This document shows positions 34,101 through 44,759 of a DNA stretch of 64,000 bases, piece by piece. A model generated the notes under the pieces. That model did not search any database and was not told where the DNA came from. It was given only the letters and a program-made list of their open reading frames with translations. Source of the DNA: Blumeriella jaapii (Eukaryota > Ascomycota > Leotiomycetes > Helotiales > Drepanopezizaceae); the NCBI GenBank assembly GCA_009599575.1, contig VWND01000076.1, positions 1,240,001 through 1,304,000 on the forward strand, given 5' to 3'. Numbering within the stretch: position 1 is the first letter of the stretch; each line of letters opens with the position of its first letter. A program made the position numbers and the translations under genes.

Positions 34101-35069
34101 GAAAGTCGGTCGCCGGTCGTGTTCACCCAACACCCCAATTTGGCTGAGTCTATTGTGCCTCGACGATCTGCATCGCTAGATTCTTATGATGGCTCTGAAT
34201 TTCAGCTTGACGCCGACGAGCAAGATCAAGACGATTCGGATATGGAAGACAATCGCACTCCACGAGCCAGGATTCCACCTATGACTGATGAGGCGGGGGA
34301 AGCCGAAGACTCGGATGCAGCAGCTGGCAAAGAGGAGGAAGAGGATGAAGGAGATGAAAGGGCAGAAGATCATGACCCTCATTCAAGCCCAGTCCTTCCA
34401 CCACACAAGTACATCGTCAAGGCAAGCTCAAAGCCAGTGGAACAAGCCCTAAGTAATTGTAAGGATTCCTCCTCTGAAGGATACAACACCCAAGACGAGA
34501 TCGATCAGCAACTAACTTCTTCTCTGTATGAAGCCCGTTCGAAGACCCCGGCTTCCAGTGCTATCGTTTATCCGCCTACGTCTAGTCTAGCGTCCAAGCC
34601 ATCTCTGAAGGTGGGCGTCAGTTTGACGAGCATGAGTCGGAACAAATCGATGCTTGCCACCTCATCAGCAATTCAACCTCAAAAAGGGAGAAGAAGTGGG
34701 CCACGAGCTCTGCTCCAGGCAAATGGTGAGGATAGCGAAGATAGCGAAGAGGAGAGCAATAGCGATTCATCGGGCTCTTCCGACGCCGAGACCCAAGCGG
34801 TTGGTCAGAGCACGAAGTTCAAGGCTTCCGCACAGGCTGCCGTCTATTCGGATTCCGAATCAAACTCGGATTCTGAGGACGAGGAAGAGCGTCAGGCAAG
34901 AAAGGCCCGAGATGAGTTATCTAAGGAGATCGCGGGGCTAAAGAAGAGCGACAACGGTATCTCAAGCCCGAGAATGTACAGAACGGGCACGCAGCAACAG
35001 AGTGCCGTGAAGGAAAACAAGAACAGCACGAGCGAGAAGAGGTCGGACAGGTCCAAATTCAAACGGTGA
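31114..35069 (+). CDS. Dnt1/Net1-like nucleolar protein; one-base frame break
   Basis: Four exons: 31114-31298, 31370-33254, 33306-33635 and 33688-35069. They give about 1260 residues with one added base. Seen: an N-terminal ubiquitin-like module (YSLRVQLFPPNA, RSFRVVASPDFTVEEFCAEAS, PLTLKKVQDDLQFDVTQSEILGNLF) matching the Dnt1-like N-terminal domain. Long disordered Ser/Pro/Arg regions follow, then a highly charged coiled coil (Arg/Glu/Ala-rich, about 32400-32800), Ser-Asp/Glu blocks typical of CK2 sites, and a basic C-terminus. Fission yeast Dnt1 and budding yeast Net1/Tof2 hold Cdc14-family phosphatase in the nucleolus. That role is inferred from the domain only. The frame breaks near 32180 (GCATTTACG). 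One more T restores SAFYDVITTDDED. Confidence 0.8.
33738..33950 (+). repeat. 84-bp coding tandem repeat (about 2.6 units) in Dnt1-like gene
   Basis: Units start at 33738, 33822 and 33906, exactly 84 bp (28 codons) apart. Each encodes DSS.DSEEDIPNRR followed by LKQPPKP in the first two. The third unit diverges after EEDIP. The repeats have diverged mostly at synonymous positions. Confidence 0.9.
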
Positions 35070-36409
35070 CTTCGATTGCATGAATGAAATGTCTACGGCT
35101 TGATGGGCTGTCCGAACAAAAAGGGAATGAAGTGAGGAAAAGGGAATGCTGGCCTAAAATCACCACTCGAGAAGGTATGGGGTCTTGGATGTGTGAATAT
35201 CGCGTGCGGAGTTTGCTGGGCTGCCTTGGGCCGGTGTAGGATATGGAGTTTCGCGATGGAACTTGTGATCTGTTCTGGAGACCCCCTCTCTTTAGTGAGG
35301 GCAATTTCCTGAACAGAGGCTTTTGGAGGGAGAAGGGGGGGGGGGGGTGAGGGTGGGGGAGAGGGCCTCGGAAGCTACACGTGCAATGAGTTTTGTAAAA
35401 GCAGAAAAAGGCAGAGGTAGTGCGGTCATGTCCTCAAGAACATCAAATGATCAACGGAAGTCTGGCTGGCCGATCTTTTTATTCGCGTTCGAGAGAGAGA
35501 GAGAAAGGAATCGCTTGTGCGTCAGCTTTTCGGGTTCATGGGGGGTTCACACCCACGCCAAGTTGAGGAGCTTTGTGACGCCCGCCGTGTGTATAGTACC
35601 TATGAGATTCGACGTCTCTCTCTCTCTCCCCTTGTGGCTAGGTCTGTAAGTACGTACAGTACGTAAGCGAGATGGGTGTCAACATGACATTGGACACCTA
35701 CGACCTGCTGTACGATTCCGCCGGCCGAGCACCCACCTATCCGTAGAGGTCTAGGTATAGATATAGATAGGTACTATACGGTCGAGCTGAATGAAGGCCC
35801 GGGGATGAGATGGAGATGGGGTTGTCGGCTCGGCTACTACGTGGCTGGAGGGAGGAGGGGGTGTGACGAGAGGTCGCTGGAAGAGGCGGGTTAACCGACA
35901 GGGGTTTTTTTTTCTTTTCCTTTTTTGTTTTTGCGATGGCGGCACAGCTACCTGCCTATCGCAAATCCCGCGAGTGGGTGATATCGGGTACGAATCGGAG
36001 ACCAGATCAGGGCAGTCCGCTGAAGAATGGCTGGGGATGAGAGAGGTGGGTGTGTTGGAGATCGCGACATGTCGTGCGCCCGGGCACGGCGTGTCATCAA
36101 TGCATGTATGCAGCAATTGCTCGAGGCTGAGTGAGCCCTCTACATCGTACCGTACCGTGAGTCTGAGCACAGCACGCGTGATGCATGTAGAACCAGGCAT
36201 TGGATGTCCATGAAGCTTCCACAATGCGTACCCCAACCCTCCCAACTCGCAACAGTAACCCCTTTGAGGAAAGGAATCACTGGCTGCCATCGAGCGGAAG
36301 GAATACGGAAGAAACCCCCCAGGATGCAGAGCGCACCACCCCGCCCTCCTCAGAACCCGGGAGATAGAAGGAGCAGGGTATGCAGGGCTTTCCAGCAGCG
36401 GCCTCAACC
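35070..36409. other. Intergenic, 1.34 kb
   Basis: A 13-bp poly-G at 35335-35347, short GAGAGA and CTCTCT runs, a GTACGTACAGTACGTAAG palindromic stretch at about 35650-35667, and a T8 run at 35907-35914. No supported gene. Confidence 0.55.
35335..35347. repeat. Poly-G tract, 13 bp
   Basis: Uninterrupted G run within a GGA-rich stretch. Confidence 0.95.
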
Positions 36410-37879
36410 TCAACTGCTCCGCAAGTACGCCTTGACGGCCTCGCCCCAGACCACGCCTCGCTTGTAGAAGTGCATCGCGGGCGTGCTGCCCTCCTTCAAG
36501 CCGTCGATCGCCAGCGCGAGGTCGGCACCCAGACCCTCCTCCTTGATCTCGCGAAGCGGGTACAGGTAGGTCTTGACGGTGAACACGAGCGCCCTGGTGA
36601 TCGGGAGACGGTGCAGCAGTTGGCGCTCGCAGCGGAGAAAAGTCTGTCATCAGGTCAGCGAAAAAGGAGGGTGGGTGAGGGGGGGGGGGGGGAGGTTACT
36701 CACGGTGGCGATGTTTATCTCGTCTTTCTCTTCGTCCCGTGTTGACTCGCCAGCGTAGAGGTGTAGACCGCTGGCGGCGAAGAGCTTCTCTTCGGTGTTG
36801 ATTGACCACTAAGCAAGAAAGTTAGAGGGGAGACGAGAATTGCTCAGGTGGCATCGGGTGACAGACGTTGGCCCTCTTCACCACTCTCCCCACGTCCAGC
36901 TTGTCAAAGAACCGGTCCATGCTCAGCTCAAGCTTCTGCTTGTAGCCCGGCACAGGCGCGTGGATGTCTCTCAGCTTCAGGCCCAGCTTCTCTCTCGGGT
37001 TGAAGCCGGCAGGAAAGCACGCCACGTACCCTTCCAAGACGTAGCCGTCCCCATCCTCAGACGGTAGCAGGACCAGGAAGTCCTCGTCGAGGTTCTCACC
37101 CAGGATCTCAAGCGCCCGCGCAGGATCCTGCGGCGGCTGGAGAGGGAGAGACTGCGACGTAGCACGGTTGAGCAGCCCGCGTGGAGGGACAACGCTGAAC
37201 ATCGTTGGGTACCGCGTGGGGAGATAGGAGGCTACCAGCCAGGCGTAGAGCTCGTCTATAGCTGGCTTTGCGGTGGGAGTGGCTTGCACGACGATGTCGT
37301 GGTGCTCGCGCATGATCTGTTTACGCAGAGTGAGACGGTCGAGATAGTTCCGGTCCATCTCTATGAGCTCCGAATGGGTGGAGCTGCTCACGGCTGCTAG
37401 CTTGTCAACCCAAAAGTCCCAGACTCGGGTTGGGCTGGTTCATATGGTGTTCGAGGGAGGCTCCATACCCATTGTGAGATGATATTTAGGCATGAAGGGA
37501 CGGATCTTCAGGGGAAGCGTTGTTCTCCAGTCGAAGTCAGGTAGAGGGATAATCTCCCATGAATCTGGACTCGCAGTCTTGTTTTCTTGCAATGGTCTTT
37601 TCTCTGGGTGTAAATGGATGGCCTGGCATTGTCAGAGCTGCTGCGGGTGAACTTCGAGTAGCCGGAATCTGGTTTCTTGCTGCGATCTCAAGACTCGCTT
37701 GTGCGTCTTCATTTCATGTAAAGTGTAGATGAAAGCCAGGTTGAAGAAAAGAACAGAATAATGATACTCACGTCATCTTTGCTTGCCCCTATGAGGACGT
37801 TCGCATTCAGGCGTCTTATTAAGAACACGACCACTGCCAGCGCCACTGCTGCTGCGGACACAAGAATTGAAGACGGCAT
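36410..37879 (-). CDS. Heme-dependent oxidative N-demethylase-like (DUF3445) protein with N-terminal membrane anchor
   Basis: Five exons: 37879-37772, 37622-37469, 37393-36867, 36808-36704 and 36643-36410. All are in phase, giving 375 residues. Seen: a hydrophobic anchor in exon 1 (SSILVSAAAVALAVVVFLI), then PLPDFDWRTTLPLKIRPF, PKYHLTMA, ELIEMDRNYLDRLTLRKQI, a central EDFLVLLPSEDGDGYVLEGYVACFPAGF, IHAPVPGYKQKLELSMDRFF, LHLYAGESTRDEEK and FLRCERQLLHRLP. These match the DUF3445 family, homologous to the alpha subunit of bacterial heme-dependent oxidative N-demethylase. The fungal substrate is unknown. Intron 4 contains a 14-bp poly-G/C tract. An upstream in-frame ATG at 37915 is possible. Confidence 0.85.
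36679..36692. repeat. Poly-G tract, 14 bp, inside an intron
   Basis: Lies in the fourth intron (36644-36703) of the DUF3445 gene and reads as poly-C on its sense strand, near the 5' splice site. Confidence 0.9.
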
Positions 37880-38257
37880 CCCTTGCCAATAGTAACCTGA
37901 ACGTTGAGGCTGCATCAAACGGGACACGAGTTTTGAGTGAAGTGGTACGATCGCAGGTTGAAAACGATGGCAAGAATGTGGCATGCCTGCGAACGCCGAC
38001 ATAGGCAGTGACACACGTGATTGTGAGTCACGTGACTCGTGTAACATTCGGAAAAGGAAAATGCTTCTTCGGTTAATTGTGGAAGCTGATCAACATCTTT
38101 TTGTATTGAAATAGCTCTTGCCTCTAGTCCTTCGCGACAAGAGATAATGAGTGTCCTAACATAACTTCTACTCCATGTTTTCTTCCCTTTGTTGGTAGCG
38201 ATCCCAAGACAAATGAGAATTTGGGTACACTACATCAACACTTGCTCGACCCCACGC
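37880..38257. other. Intergenic (DUF3445 promoter / multicopper oxidase 3' side)
   Basis: About 380 bp, with no feature recognised beyond repeated GTCACGTG-type E-box sequences near 38025-38040. Confidence 0.45.
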
Positions 38258-40651
38258 TTAATTGGCTATGGTCGAAGTGGCCGCGCTCTTCTTGGTCGAT
38301 GTTGCTTTCGCTGACGAGTTGGGCTTCTTCGTTGTAGACGTTGGTTTCGCTACTGCTGTCGTCGTCTTTGACGCCGAAGTTCTCACCGTCTGCAAAGTGC
38401 TCGATGCCGCGGCTTTCCTCGTCGTAGTCGAGGACTTCGGCGGGCTAGCGTAGTAATCATCCAGGGCCTTCTCAACCGCCAGAGAATCCGGATACGCGTC
38501 TAGATTCTGAAAGTAGGGGAGCAAGACGTTTTGGATCTGCCCGAGATCTGTACCGGTGTATGTCTTGGCGCGGAAAAGAGGCGCCATGGGATCATTGAAG
38601 GACACTTTCTCCGGGTACCCGAAGGTCGATAAATCAACTTGGGAAACGTTGAATGCCGCCATCATGTCGTGATCTTCGTGTACGAGATTGTGGCAGTGGA
38701 ACATGTAGACTCCAGACCAAGGTGCGAAGTTTGCAATAACGTCGACTTGCTCTGAGGCCTGTTGTTAGCTTTGTACGAGAAATCCTTTGTCAAGTGACCG
38801 CGTACCATTGGTTCCCAGATAGACAACGTCTTTGAGAGCTGCGGCTTCATATGGAGTTACACCTTTTCTGCCGGACCCGGCTCGAGCAACGACCTGAAAG
38901 TCAATCAAGTGGATGTGGATCGGATGACTCCATCCTATGATTCTGAAGTCAGCAAAAGTCTCGCATCCGTGATTAGCCTTGGTGAAACATACCACCGCTC
39001 TTGTTGATGAGTCTCCACCTCTGAACTTTGCCTTGTTGAGGATATGCAAGGATACGGTTCTTGACGTCTTCGAATCCGACGCCGTTAATGAGCCACTGCC
39101 CATTTGACCTCCCGAACTCGAATGTCTGGTCGATAGTAGTGCGCGCGTCTGGCGTGTTGAGGTTGCTTAGATGATCTGGGATATCCCCGTTGCCATCAGA
39201 GTTGGTGGTTTGATCACCTACTACGAAGCGGAGGATTCTGTCGGTTGCTGGGTAGTCTGTGTTGGTCTGAAAGTCATATTCATTCATCAGAGTCAGGTTC
39301 TGGCCTTTGTAGTTTGCAAAGTCGATGACGATCTCGTATCTTTCGGCCATCGCAATCACAAGATTCGTGGAACTGACCGGGCTGGTAAGAAAGTCAGCAA
39401 TTGTCTGCCAACAAATTTCGGTAGAGAAGATGGGATAATGAAAAAATGAAGATGATTATATGAGCTAATCACTACTTACTGGTCGAGATATCCTGCATCA
39501 GCGCCAACGATAGTGAAAGGGATGCGGGTCTTGGGCGCCGAGTCTGCTACAAGGTATAGACTGTAACTTCTCGAAATAGAAGCATCGAGAAGCCGGAATT
39601 TGTACTTTCGGGTTTCGACATTGAGATAGGGCCACGGCTGTCCGTTCACAGTGTTTACGTCCCCAAACAGACTATCCCGCTCGTTCTCTGGGGAAAGCAG
39701 CTTTCCACTTGGCAGAAACTGCTTCGAAGCAAGCATCAAAGGAATGTCATAGTCTGACAGATATTTGTTAGCAAAGGCCTTTCATGAATCAGGTATGAGC
39801 CCAGTTTGGGAGCTTGTCTCGGGTTGACTCACCACCGGATGGTAATCCGAGATCAGCATTGGCAGGGTCTTTCAAGATGTAGAAGCCTGCCTGCCCGAAA
39901 TAGGCATTTACTGCAGTTTCGCCAATGGCATGGTCGTGATACCAGAGCGTACGTTCAGGCTGGGCATTGGGGTAGTAGTAGTCTTTGTATTGACCGGGAC
40001 TGGTCACGTCTTCTGCCCAACCGTCGAATGGCGTTCTTGAGTAAGAGCTAGAGGCCGGGTGTTAGTGACCAAGGATACATGTATGGGGTTGCTGGGTCAG
40101 ACCCGTGGAGATGAATAGAGGAGTCTCGTTTCGATTTGTTAATAAACCGTACAATAGCTTCGCGACCTCTCGTCATGTGTAGAGTGGGTCCAGGGGCTAT
40201 TCCATTATATCCAGTCAGAGACGTAGTTTGGAGACCTGGATATATCTGCTTTTCGAAGTCCTTGATTTCGATCTCGAAGAAGTCGATACTCTTTCCAGTC
40301 GTTTGGTTCGTGAAGCTTGCAAGAGGAGATAATGGTCTCCATCAAAGTTAGCACTGGGCTTGGATGCTAGATAATAAGGATTTTTTTGAGAGGACTCAAA
40401 GTATCAACGGAGATAGGAACTTTACGGTGGAATAGGTAGAGGATTTTGGAAGATCTGTTTATATCTAGGTATTGTTAGTTTCCGAAAATAACGATGCAAA
40501 TCACATGAATAGCATGAAGTACATGTATAGTGTGACGGATGCGTGATAGAAGGTTGATATACTCTGGAGAAGCCCAAGACTTAACGCCAGCCAAGACGGT
40601 GGTTCCGAGTAGTGACAACGCAGCAAACAACGAAAAATGTTGGTGGTACAT
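38258..40651 (-). CDS. Secreted multicopper oxidase, bilirubin-oxidase type
   Basis: Eight exons: 40651-40563, 40454-40426, 40315-40103, 40047-39833, 39753-39480, 39381-38993, 38934-38806 and 38751-38258. They give 610 residues if one base is added at the exon 1 donor. Seen: a signal peptide (MYHQHFSLFAALSLLGTTVLA), first cupredoxin copper motifs HLHG and WYHDHA, the central domain, and third-domain motifs HPIHIHLIDFQ and HCHNLVHEDHDMM. Both HxH/HCH pairs and the Met axial ligand pattern are those of bilirubin oxidase/CotA-like enzymes rather than classical laccases. The C-terminal tail (about 55 residues) is Thr/Ser/Lys-rich and likely O-glycosylated. Role: four-electron O2 reduction coupled to oxidation of phenols, bilirubin-like compounds or metals. 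Exon 1 ends in the wrong phase (CCA GA|GTATAT). An extra G would repair both donor and phase. Confidence 0.9.
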
Positions 40652-42667
40652 GATATCGAGGGACTACTGATTATGGAGAAAGAAGAATCCGATGAGATGG
40701 AAGTGAAATTGGAAAAGGAAGACCTCGATGGGGGGGGAGAAAGAGAAGCCTACTGAGTACGGAGCCCTCTTATATATGTATTCCGACAACTCAAGCTCCT
40801 TCAAATTTTTTAACCTCGAAGAGGACGGGAACCTTTTGTGTCAATCACATTATGATTATCGTCGAAGATGGCTAAGGTTATTCCGGTGGTGAAGGTTGTT
40901 ACGTGATAGGAGCGTGAGCTCGGGCCGTACATCGTACTGTTACAATGGTAACTTGTTGGTATCACGAAGGGGGCGCTCTGGTGCAAGATTGTAGTTTGGA
41001 TGATTGTATGCAAAAAAGATGATATCCAGCTGTAATTTTGACTTTGAACAAAGGCCTTTTTGGGTGCTCAACAGACCACTTTCACATTTATCATTGTGGT
41101 TTCCTCGTTCGGCTCAGATTTATGCTCTCTTCTTCATCGTATATGGATATCCACCGGCCCGGTAACTTGGTTGACCGTATTAAAAAACCACTGGGGCTCC
41201 TGCCATGTGAAGTTTCCTTTGTGCTCCCAGCCCAGGTGGCGCGCTCGTGGCGCACATGCCTTTGTGTTAATTGCTTCCCGAGAACCCGACATACCTTGTT
41301 CTTCTAAAGTGTAGGTATGTAAGGATAAAAGCTGCGGTACCTTCGACACCCAGTCACTCGCGGCAGATACTGAATGTATGAGGTGATAATCATCCGAAGA
41401 ATAATTCAAGCACTTTTGTAATACCGGAGCAGGCAGGTCCCGGGAGTCGCAGATGCGTGGCACTCATCAATGTCTGAAATGCAACCATTCTCCGATGTGG
41501 ATCCCACATGACACCCCTGTCATGATCTGATATAGATCGTGGTGCATATTTTCATGACTTCGAAAACACATCGAAGGTGGCTAGACAAGGGGGAAGCTTC
41601 ACGGTACTGTGTGCGGCGTGCCTATTTGGGAACCGGGTGCAAAGGTAAGATCAAATGAATGGTTACAGAAGATCCCGAGAATGTTATATCTTACTCAGAT
41701 AATAGAAAGCGATTTTTCCAAATCTTGGCCAAAGAATGGCTCTGTTCGGGGCCTTTGTCGATCCTTAGTTCCGTACAGAGCTCACCCTCGATGGGATGGC
41801 AACGTTTTGTTCCGAAGCAACTCTCATCCAAGTCATGATTCACTCAAATTATTACGAGTTTAATCGATATCGCAATCAGTACATCGCCATCCAGCGTAAA
41901 AATAAATACCTATTCCGAACTGACCGCATGACTCCTCTCGCTTAAAAATTTAGGAAGGGGCGGAGTTGTTGACACTTGAGTTGGCTTGGATCAGCTGCAA
42001 CGTCCAACCCTCAGCTGTAGGTGAGAAGTATTGTTTGATAGGAGGGGACATTAGTCAATCGTTTTCATGAGTGGTTAGATTTTATCGTGGTCGGGTTTGA
42101 TATCGCGAGGTGTGGAGCCTGATATGTTGCATTTTCGCACTTCTCATTTTTAGAGCATAGAAATCCACCGTGCCTTCAATACGCCCGTAGGATCTGGAAG
42201 AAACTTGCATAATGCAGTCTACGGTGGGTCCTTGGCCAATAGAACCTTCAAAGAACAAGAGAACCCGCTTCTGTCAAGGGCAAAGAAATGGTCGGCGGCT
42301 ACCTAGCTCCCGCTTTCTCGGAAAATTCCAAAGAATTTTCGAGATTTGAGAGTTTCTGCGGGGGCTAGAATCTTGGCTTACAGTTGGTATTGTCCTGGCC
42401 TGATCATAGACGGTCTGTTTCAGCTCCAGGAGCCATATTCCTACGCCACGTTCTCAGTCCACTTCTTCGAAGGCGAGACTTTATCCCTTCCTGTCCCTGT
42501 GAAATAGAGAGTTCGAGATAATCTCTTTCTTCGACAAGAAGCTGGAGTTTTTCTGATACAAAGTTCGGTTCTGGCTCTGAAGACATCTTACACCGGACAT
42601 AACACCCTTCATAAGATCAAAATTACCTAGACGTATTCTCTCACATTCTTTATTCTTCATTGTCAAG
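40652..42667. other. Intergenic, 2.0 kb
   Basis: Lower GC than the left half of the window, with only short chance open frames. It includes the multicopper oxidase promoter and the 5' side of the next secreted-protein gene. Nothing else recognised. Confidence 0.5.
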
Positions 42668-44759
42668 ATGAGGTCGGCAGTTGTGTCTATGCTGAGTTGC
42701 CTAACATTTGCACTGTCTGTCTTCGGGCAGGTTCCTTATGACCCTACTCCCTTCGATGTTATTGGAGCTATCAATGGGTTTGTCTCGATGTTCAAGATTT
42801 TGGAATGATGCTAACAATGCCAGAATGACCCTGAACTCATCAGGAGGACCTTTGGCCGGCGGTACTATCACGGTAGATGGGTTGACAATCGTAGTCCCCA
42901 AGAACTTACTTGCTACGCTGCCATCCATCGCTGTTGCTTGGGGCGAACTCTTCAATAATGGTGCTGCGAACTTGCCTGGGTCAATTTCTTGGGAAGCAAA
43001 CGTAAGTCTTCGACTGCGATCACATTAAGGAAATTCAATTGAGACAAGAACTACAGGTTGTGGGTAACAGGGTGAACGGGCAATTCATCGCTGGTCTTGT
43101 TTACATCGCTCAGCGTGCGACTCAGGTCCAACAAGGTTTCATCACTTCGATCGATTTGTCAACCGGCCACTTCAAGATCAACGGCAATTCCGATGGCAGT
43201 GGAGGTCAAGATTGTGTGATTAACGACCCGATTGGCAGATATGGTCGACCCTACACCGCAAATCCCCTTTGGCAAGCAGACCCGTACGTGTTGGAATCGC
43301 CCCCCACTAACTGGTTTCCGTGTTCGGAATTACCAACGTCGTACCCATGACCTGAAAGTTGAGAATTACTAACCTTCACGCGACCTAGAGACAATCCGAG
43401 TATTCATACTCAGACTGGCTTCCCTCTGTGCATACCAAGGGGCAGTACTGATGCCCTTTGTCCATCCAAGAATAGACCTACAGATTCGGCCGGCCGGCCA
43501 CTAAGCGTTTTGTAAGCCCATCTTTATCCATATGAAAAACACATAGTAAGTTATCGTGTTGTTGATTTCCAGATAGCACGTTCAAAGATCCAGCAACAAT
43601 CTCGACCACAGAACCAGATGCGCGCCTCACTGCACCATTACTCGTCGGCGATTTTGTCGACATATCGGGCACTTTTACTGGTGGAGGCTTACTTGAAGTC
43701 TCCAGCTTGAACGCAAACCTGCAGTTTCTGACAGCCCCTGGAAAAAAGCCAGCTTATTTGTGGGTTGAGGAAGCCATCTTTGGTGTTGTCACAACGCAGT
43801 AAGTGTGGGAGGAGAGTCTATGACTCCCGCTTTTCATAGTCACAAGAACTTTGGTGGAAACTTCCATCCTCCTCTTCCAAATTTGTCATTGTCCTAAGAG
43901 CTAATCCGCAATTATCTAGAGGAGGAGAAAATGGAGAGACGCGTGCTGTTGTCTTTACATCTGATCCCACAACGCCAATCCAGGTATGTCGTAGTCCAAT
44001 AACATAACTTGAGCTACACTGATTCTTTAGTGGTTTGCCATGGACGTTGACCCTTGCTCTGGAGAAGTCACTGAGCGTAATCTCATTCTCCAGCAACCAA
44101 CAAATGGCGCGCCTATCGGCAGGGCAGTCTATCGTATGGCGAAAGTTGACGCTAGTCCTGCTCCCAGACAGGTTGGCTTCAGAGCGGCAACTGGCACAGT
44201 GCTCACCTCGAATAACATCACCGCTGGGCAGTACATCCAGCCAATCTTCTCTTACACCTTCCCCGAATTGACCGCATTCGGATCCCCTGTTTTTCCGAAT
44301 CTGTTTGATGTCATACCTTATCTTGCTAAAGGCTCCGGTCCATATGTGCCGGGGACATATGGGGTCTCACCACCTATCACCGACATTATCGTAGGGCAGC
44401 TGAGCCCCTGGCCAGGCAAGCCCGTACCAGCATCTACCTCGTGCTCTCCTCGGGCCCCTCCAGCGTCAGCTACCTCAGCAGCCACACCGGCAGCAACATC
44501 GAGGGTGCCCAAGGACACCATCACTATTATCAGCGCATCGCAGTCCGCCTCCCGTGGGGTTACAACCGTGACTGTCAGTGCACGAAGCAGCAACGCTAAT
44601 GCGAATCTACTTCTGTCAGTAGCCGGACAAGATCCAATAACCGCAACACCAATGACTAAGAGCGGAACGACATTCAGTTTGAGCATCAGTGCAAAGACCA
44701 AGGTAACTAGTGTGACTGTTACAAGTCAGTTTGGAGGCTCAGCAACGGCAACAATCTGA
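42668..44759 (+). CDS. Secreted fungal protein, family not recognised
   Basis: Seven exons: 42668-42777, 42824-43001, 43057-43283, 43389-43511, 43577-43798, 43920-43983 and 44031-44759. All are in phase, giving 550 residues. Seen: a signal peptide (MRSAVVSMLSCLTFALSVFG), a beta-rich body with GGPLAGGTITVDGLTIVVP, FITSIDLSTGHFKING, RLTAPLLVGDFVDISG and WFAMDVDPCSGEV, then an Ala/Ser/Pro/Thr linker and a C-terminal Ig-like region (DTITIISASQSASRGVTTVTVSARS...VTSVTVTSQFGG). No catalytic motif is recognised. It looks like a cell-wall or extracellular protein. Regular in-phase splicing argues for a functional gene. Confidence 0.8.

Noticed and set aside
4331..40563. Programmed ribosomal frameshifting at the five break sites
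   Set aside because: No common slippery heptamer or downstream structure. The sites share only short homopolymers, which points to indel errors.
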